64,000 nt of DNA, from contig NW_004955435.1 in the NCBI RefSeq assembly GCF_000276665.1, positions 7,587,356 through 7,651,355 of the forward strand, written 5' to 3'. A program made the translations under genes and the position numbers. This document shows, in pieces, positions 57,970 through 64,000 of the stretch (position 1 is its first letter; every line of letters starts with the position of its first letter). The notes beneath the pieces were generated by a model. That model was not told the origin of the DNA. It was given only the letters and a program-made list of their open reading frames with translations, and did not search any database. The DNA is from Chinchilla lanigera (taxonomy: Eukaryota > Chordata > Mammalia > Rodentia > Chinchillidae).

Positions 57970-58115
57970 TATAACCTACTACTATTAGGTTATACAAGTT
58001 TGAGTGAAAATATGGTCGTATCTATATGTATAGAGTTTGGCTCTATACATATAGATATTGCTCTATACATATAGAGTTTGGCTCTATACATATAGAGTTT
58101 GGCTCTATACATATA
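57970..58115. repeat. Hairpins plus 21-bp minisatellite
   Basis: First an inverted repeat TATAACCT (57970-57977) / AGGTTATA (57987-57994). Then a 17-bp perfect inverted repeat, 58019-58035 with 58041-58057, loop TTTGG. From 58033 the unit GAGTTTGGCTCTATACATATA repeats four times (58033-58053, 58054-58073 one base short, 58074-58094, 58095-58115). Confidence 0.93.
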
Positions 58116-59194
58116 GATATAGATTTTGGCTATATGTCCTGAGTTTGGCTCCAGTAGAAAAAAAAAAGAAATCATATGTAGCCTCCAAAAAATCAAGGAG
58201 AAAATTTTGCTTATAGAAGATATTAAACTTCCATGCATTCAATTTTCTGTCAGTCTCTTTCAACTACTCAAATAAGTCACTTGTAGGAAAGATACAGAAC
58301 TCAATACAAGAGCTATCCCGATCTATGATTAAGAAAATAAATGGTGAGTTGAAAAAGACAGGAAAGATTAAAAAAAAGGTAAAAGTGTTAGGAAGATAAA
58401 ATGTAGAGGATTTTGCATAAACAGCAGAAATCTCTGGATTATTTCCAAATAGCCAAAGTTTCTTCCAAGTAAAAACACATTGCAATAGTTTACACAAAAT
58501 TGTGAACTAATTATGTATCTTTAATATCCTTGCATTTGTGATGTTTCACGTATGAGCAATGGTAGCCAACACCTCCACAAAGAAGTCACAGACAAAGAGA
58601 AGAAAAAAGCCACATTCCATTACACAAATGCATGTTCCCTTGGCATGGTTCCTAGTGCAGCGTGGGTGCACACGGAAGAGCGTGCAGAGGTCTGCCAGCC
58701 TCTACCTCCTCTGCTCGCTGCCCTCCCAACGCTTTTTAAGAACTGATGCAAGAAACCACCTGCAGGTGATTGTGAAGCTATGAGAAGTCACAGCTGCTGC
58801 TCCTATTAACATGCGTGGGGTTTCCCAGTCTCCAGTGCCAATCCTTCTTCCTGCGCAGGTATGGTAAGTGTCCTGTGGTTTTGGTTTGTTGGTTCTTATC
58901 TCTATAAAATTCCCCATGTCTTCCTCAAGAAAGTACAACAATTCCAGAGATTTAATTTGTTAAAATAACTGGGACGCTTTGACATGGGGTATTCTATACT
59001 ATTGGATTCTTGAACTTCCTGTTTCTTTCCCCGCTTTCGCCCACACTATTTTATTTTAACATTGCATTCTGTGGAATAAAACAATTACTTTTCACAGTAG
59101 TATTTATATAAACTCATCAAGTACATGCTGTATGTTCCATTAATCATAATATAAATTGGAGTTTTAGAAAATTTAAGACTATTGCTAGTTGTTT
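58116..59194. other. Anonymous DNA
   Basis: No gene or confidently named repeat. Confidence 0.4.
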
Positions 59195-59211
59195 AAGAAT
59201 ACTATTTGTGA

Positions 59212-59328
59212 GGGGCTGGGGATTTAGCTCCGTGGCAAAGTGCCTGCCTGGCAAGCGCAAGGTCGTGAGTTCGGTTCCCGGTACCAGAGAAAAACAAAAA
59301 ACAAACAAACAAACAAAACAAACAAACA
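59212..59328 (+). mobile_element. ID-type SINE, youngest copy here
   Basis: GGGGCTGGGGATTTAGCTCCGTGGC, GGCAAGCGCAAGGTCGTGAG, GTTCGGTTCCCGGTACC and a long (AAAC)n-type tail. Flanked by a perfect 17-base duplication AAGAATACTATTTGTGA (59195-59211 and 59329-59345). Confidence 0.97.
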
Positions 59329-59345
59329 AAGAATACTATTTGTGA

Positions 59346-61011
59346 GTTAAATCTGTCACTGTGAGTTTAATTTCACCTTTTTGTAATCTCTGGATTTCAT
59401 TGATTTCTGAAAAAACATGTATTATGGTTTCTTTGAAATTCAACATAATTTTCCTTTTACCAATTCTGATTGTGTGTTTCTAAGTCTCTACCCTGTACCT
59501 CTATGCTTTTTCCTATAGTCTTTGTTAATATGCAAAGTGGGTCATCTAATTTGAAACAGACTTGCTGCTGTTTTCAACTATATTCAGTCTGTGGGTTAAA
59601 TACAAGAGATAGAAATAACTGTACAAAATGTGAATTTCTAAGGCCAGACATTCCAAGTAGGGCTTTCTAGCCAAGAATGTGAGTTACTTTAAGCAAGACT
59701 CACAAACCTGACTTACTTTAAAGTAATAATCATGGAAATGAGTCCTGAATTTACATATTTGCTTATTTAATTCATATGAAAGTCTGTTTTTGACAAAGAG
59801 TGGGCTTGGAAGATTTTGGCATAAAAGAGCCCATACACACACACTTTCCTTGCATGACATAAGCCGAGACATTCCCAAAGTAAGTGATGCAAAAGGAAAT
59901 GTGGCTCAACATTTTGTCTTTGTCCAGTGATTAAACTGTGATGTCAGCCACTTGATTTTGGTTGGGGAGGAAAAAGGAAATTAGTATGAGGGAACATTCA
60001 AATTTTTTCACAAAAAGAAGACTCTGAAACAGGACCTACATGCTGTGGTTAATCACAGCAAAACATCCTTAGGTTTGCAATTCCTGCCCAGACTAACCTT
60101 CATTCCTATCTGAACACCCTCAGTGGAATGTCCAAAGCTCGTAACCTGCATGCAGAAGGGACTGACACTGACAGAGGAGGGCCTCCATATGTTCTCAGTG
60201 TGGTAGAGGGTTCAGGTGACAGGTTGTTCTCTTGGCCAAACTCGTTAGGGTGGAGCACCACAAAAAATTTACTTGTCACAAATTTACATCCATCAGTTAG
60301 GGGGAAAAAGGTCAAATAAAACTAAAATTTTATGATAAAACTGAATGAATGAAGCACACACAACAACATATAGGTAAATTCCAAAGAATAGTAAAGGCAG
60401 GAGTGAATGATTCAAACAAAAGTTCAGACAGTGTTTAAAAAAATAAAAGAAGGCTTTAAAGTAATGCTACTGTTGCAAAGAACAGCTGGGTCTTAGGAGG
60501 TATAAAATACACGGGGATGCTGTAGTTACCTGTTCTATAAAGTGAGACAGTCAAATCTCCAAATGATTCTTCCTGAGTCAGACATAAACTAGAACCCCCA
60601 AGATAAGAACGTGATAGGGTATGTAGCAAATCGAGGGCACTGAAACTTATGTTATTCCCCTTAAGAGAAGCAAGGTAAACTGTTAAATGTTTGGCCTCAG
60701 TTTACATGCTGAGCTATGTTTGGCCCATTTCTCCAAGTGCAGAAATTACCTGAGTAAGTTTAGGTTGATGCCTCCCCCATCTCAGCTCTTCTCTGAGCTT
60801 CCGATGGACAGTGATTAAGTAACACATCCCGATGACACGGTTAGCGATGTGAGGTTCTAGCATGAAAAGTTCGGATCTGTACTCTCGGGTCCACGTACTT
60901 TCTCCCATTTCATGTATTCCTACAGTGATGGGTGAATTCCAGTTCAACACTAACAATATTAAATTACACTGGGCTTAGGGCTCCCCAATAATCTCTCAGA
61001 TCTCTGTAGAC
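59346..61011. other. Anonymous DNA
   Basis: No gene confirmed. 60100-60320 is GC-richer and open on both strands for about 65 codons, without a recognisable domain. Confidence 0.35.
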
Positions 61012-61275
61012 CAGTGATGGAGAATCTTTTAGAGACTGAGTGTGCAAACTGCAACCCAAAACCCACTTATTTATCATAATGTGCCAACGCTGCAATTAAA
61101 CCTGGGCAATGATGCATTACTTTAGAAAAAAAACTTATATATTAACATCTTTTGTCTTCAAAGAAAGAAATAACCCATGTTACCCTGCTGCTCTACACCA
61201 AGGATAGGCCCAATTATTGATTTTTGTTTATAATCAAAAGCCTTGTGTTGGCACTTTGCCAGTCTGAAGCCTGGT
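61012..61275. mobile_element. hAT-like non-autonomous DNA transposon, truncated right end
   Basis: CAGTGATGGAGAATCTTTTAGAGACTGAG and ACCCACTTATTTATCATAATGTGCCAAC match the copy at 55777. Near the right side GTGTTGGCACTTTGCCAG (about 61244-61261) is the inverse of the subterminal GCAAAGTGCCAAC-type block, supporting long inverted ends. The outermost right terminus is missing. Confidence 0.6.
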
Positions 61276-62069
61276 TTTAAATTCCGTGATTGTGTTTATT
61301 TCTATAATTTTAGCCCTAGAATCCACTACTGGTCAAAAAATTAAAGTGAACAAGCTGTTGTATCTGTTCTGAAGAACTCATAGTCTAATGCATAGACAGA
61401 AAATGAAGTGAAAATTAAAATTAGTTACTTTAATATATAAACTGTTTTTATAGAAAAATCAAGATAAAATTCTAAATGAAACTGATGTTTAATGCCTGCA
61501 GAGAATGTCTAGCTAATCAAGGACATTGTAAAGAAACTGCCCAGAGAAAGCACAGAGGTAGGGCTGTCAGTGTTCTGTCTTCCCTCCATCTATAACTAGA
61601 AGACTGTCAGAGATTCTCTCAATCTATGAAAATAGATAGAGGGCCTTACAAAGTGATACATATTATATTTCAATTGTATTATTCTTGTTTTATGAGATGA
61701 TGTCCACATGACCTCTATAACTAAAAAGTTATATTTGGAAAAATGCTTGGAAGTGCCCTAGTTTATCTGAATGTTTCTCAAACAAAAAATTAACCTGTCA
61801 AAACACTATTTTTAAAATCAAGTGTGTGTAAGTACGCAATTGATACTTCTCTGTGTTTTTTCTTAAAGAGACCATTGTCTATGGACTCCAAAAATAAATT
61901 TTTCAGAGATTTTTATCCAATTTCTCTGAATTCTTTTTCTTATATTGTACATATCACTAGAAAAGACAGCGTATGATAACGCTTGGTATTCCTAGCATTT
62001 GTCTTTCTATTATTTCCAGGACCAATGTTTGAAGCTTCTGTATGTCTGCTTGAGAGTGTGGCCAGTGCA
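61276..62069. other. Anonymous AT-rich DNA
   Basis: No gene or confidently named repeat. Confidence 0.4.
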
Positions 62070-62180
62070 TTGAAAGAGTGATGGAGTGGAGATCTGAATT
62101 CAATTCGCTTCTATGTCAATAACTCACCCATAGTCCTGGATAATCCTCGATCCAGGCCCAACACAAAGTCAGTAAATGAT
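62070..62180 (+). mobile_element. Possible MIR fragment
   Basis: AGTGGAGATCTGAATTCAATTCGCTTC with ...TAACTCACCC loosely follows the MIR core order (GATCTGGGTTCAAATCC...). Weak. Confidence 0.3.
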
Positions 62181-63967
62181 AGTTAAGAAGAAGTCTTCAT
62201 GATAGGCACTATAAGTCTGAAAGCTGATGAGCTGTGGTATTATCATAGAGGAAGCAAGGGAGACTCGCCAGGAGGTGACATTAACAGCAGTATTACAAAT
62301 CGTAGAGTACGTGTAATAAAAGCTATGCAAGTGAAATGCATGACAGGATTTTAGGAGAAATACGACTTCCAGCAGTGGGTAACAGAAGAGGAATATTAGA
62401 ATACAAAATGGACACTCTGATGAATACACTGATGAAATGTATTTCTGAAACATTTCAGTAATGGAGGTTTTGGTAGGCCTATAGAAAGTAGAGTACAGTT
62501 GTTATTTTTAACTGAAACAACGCTATGAAATTGTAGGGATCACCAGAGCATATTTTGTTCTTTTAAATTTTTATGACACATGAACAATGAATGCCAGAAA
62601 TCACTAATGTAGATTTCATATGTACTCAAATATGTACTTTTCTATATGCCTTAATATTTCACATTTCCCAACCTATAATTTTTTTTTCTAAGCATATACA
62701 TTTTCAAATTACAGCTTGTAAAATAGCTTTTCACTTATTTAAGACAAAAATTATGATATTCCAGCTCACGATATTCTAGAAAAAAATTTGCTGCCTTTTT
62801 TTGCCACTTGAAAATAAAGCAGCTACCTTTTCAGCACTGAAAGCATACTTTCTTCTAAAGCTATAACGCTTCTGTATTAATAGAATCCCAAACATTCCGT
62901 AGTGGTGGCTCAACATGCTGAAATGTGAGTTCAGAAAGCCCATTTTGATCTACCCTGTTTACCCTGATTTTCAGCAGGGGATACTGAACAAGGGTCTACA
63001 GTTCAGTTCTTGAAATTGTGGTCTACTTAGGAACTGCAGTGAGGTTAACTGGCAACTTTCAGAATACCAGGGAGACAGGGCAAAGGGTTGTTCCTGACAT
63101 TTTTCAAATGACTTTCCAAACAGAACTCTTCTATTAGACTTTTTGAAAGAGGGTTTCAGTACTTACAGGGTAAGATTCAGAGGTGGGGAAATGGCTATTA
63201 CCATGGTAGAGGAATTCATCTGGTGAGAAGGAATGAGGAGGAGAGGGCAGAAAGGGAGCAGGGAAAAAGAAAGTCACCAATTACGGTAAAAAGAGCAACT
63301 TAACCAATGGGACTTTTTATCGGATGTCTTGCCTAATAGTTTACACAAAAATCGGAAGAACCATATTAATACAGTGGACTTTGTAGAATAGAGAAGAAAA
63401 TATGTCACTACCCAAATAATTGAACTCTGCCTAGGAAAGCAGCAGTCTCATATTTCAAACTGAGAAGCAGCCACATTTAACAAAATAGCACGAGGGAGCA
63501 GTTGGACAGCATAATTTCATTCCTAACAAAGCTGTGTTATGATTTATCCCTCGGTAATACTTCTTTTTATTAGATTATTAATTGTATTGTTTCAGATTTT
63601 ATAAGAATTTAATTGTGTGCTCAGGTAATTTTGCACTGAAGCAATTTCCTTAAATTCTGATTTTTTGCCCAGCACCGGGCACTTACACCGAAATTGATTC
63701 TTCCTTCCCTTATGGAAAAACACGTATCTGTCTCACTCATCATGATGGTATTTCCTTTAGAGAAGCTCTTGAACGTGATCCACCTTAGAAACACTGGCAT
63801 TACCATAACATTCAGTATATAGTTAGAGCTCATTAAGCTGGACAAACAGGACTGAACTATCTGTTCTGGAGAACACACTATACACAACAGCTACCAGTCA
63901 AGGGCATGAAACTCAGTCTTGTCTGAAATGCAGAGCTACAGTTTAAATACTACCCTTTCAGGGCTTT
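62181..63967. other. Anonymous DNA
   Basis: No gene or confidently named repeat in about 1.8 kb. Confidence 0.4.
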
Positions 63968-63979
63968 CTTTCTGTTTTC

Positions 63980-64000
63980 TTTTTTTTTTTTTTTTTTTTT
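63980..64000 (-). repeat. Poly-T run at window edge
   Basis: An uninterrupted T run reaches the last base. Four minus-strand ID SINEs in this window begin with such a T-rich run, so this is probably the tail of another retroposon continuing outside. Confidence 0.6.

Noticed and set aside
57990..58238. Minus-strand frame with repeated MYRAKLY peptide
   Set aside because: The peptide repeat is translation of the 21-bp minisatellite; there is no independent coding evidence.
59212..59280. Possible tRNA gene (A and B boxes)
   Set aside because: It is a tRNA-derived ID SINE with a dispersed-family sequence, A-rich tail and target duplication, not a folded tRNA gene. The same holds for the other ID copies.

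Overview
The window looks like gene-free mammalian, very probably rodent, nuclear DNA. I find no exon chain, tRNA or rRNA gene, CpG island, CRISPR array or bacterial-type gene. Nearly all open reading frames are short chance frames or lie in, or antisense to, transposable elements. The rodent call rests on tRNA-derived ID-type SINEs with an A box (TAGCTCAGTGG-like) and a B box (GAGTTCGGTTCCCGG-like), 7SL-derived B1-type monomers, and many MaLR LTRs. The ID variant ending in GGTACC plus A-rich tail makes me guess a castorimorph such as a beaver, but that is from memory and weak.

Layout. 1-3.8 kb: anonymous AT-rich DNA, a MaLR LTR and a (CA)n tract. 3.77-4.78 kb: a LINE-1 ORF1 fragment with an inverted 5' part. 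5.2-10.5 kb: L1 pieces, mostly minus strand, a recent 110-bp tandem duplication, and two adjacent LTRs. 10.85-20.3 kb: one or two very old minus-strand L1M copies, split by a MaLR provirus (13231-15632, 5-bp target duplication GCTGT), an ID SINE and an MLT2-like LTR. 20.8-26.4 kb: mosaic of MaLR pieces, a B1, a (TA)n tract and head-to-head L1 3' ends. 26.4-36.8 kb: mostly anonymous sequence with MIR, LTR, ID and B1 copies. 36.8-38.7 kb: three tandem copies of an L1 3'-end module, an L1 reverse-transcriptase fragment and a MaLR LTR. 40.0-43.0 kb: a four-level nest (MaLR provirus containing a 5'-inverted L1, itself containing a truncated ID SINE and a solo LTR). 43-64 kb: old L1, L2 and MIR remnants, five further full-length ID SINEs plus one diverged one, an L1 3' end, two copies of a hAT-like DNA transposon, and a palindromic minisatellite.

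No cooperating gene system is visible. What the window does hold is a readable insertion history: several target-site duplications can be seen directly and order the insertions. The features most worth checking are the two 5'-inverted (twin-primed) L1s, one apparently made from a prematurely polyadenylated ORF1-only transcript; a 47-bp internally deleted ID SINE that still has its target duplication; the hAT-like pair; the hairpin minisatellite; and an assembly gap placed inside a SINE whose flanks are almost contiguous. Family names (MaLR, MLT1, MLT2, L1M, MIR, L2) are matched from memory of consensus sequences, not from a search.
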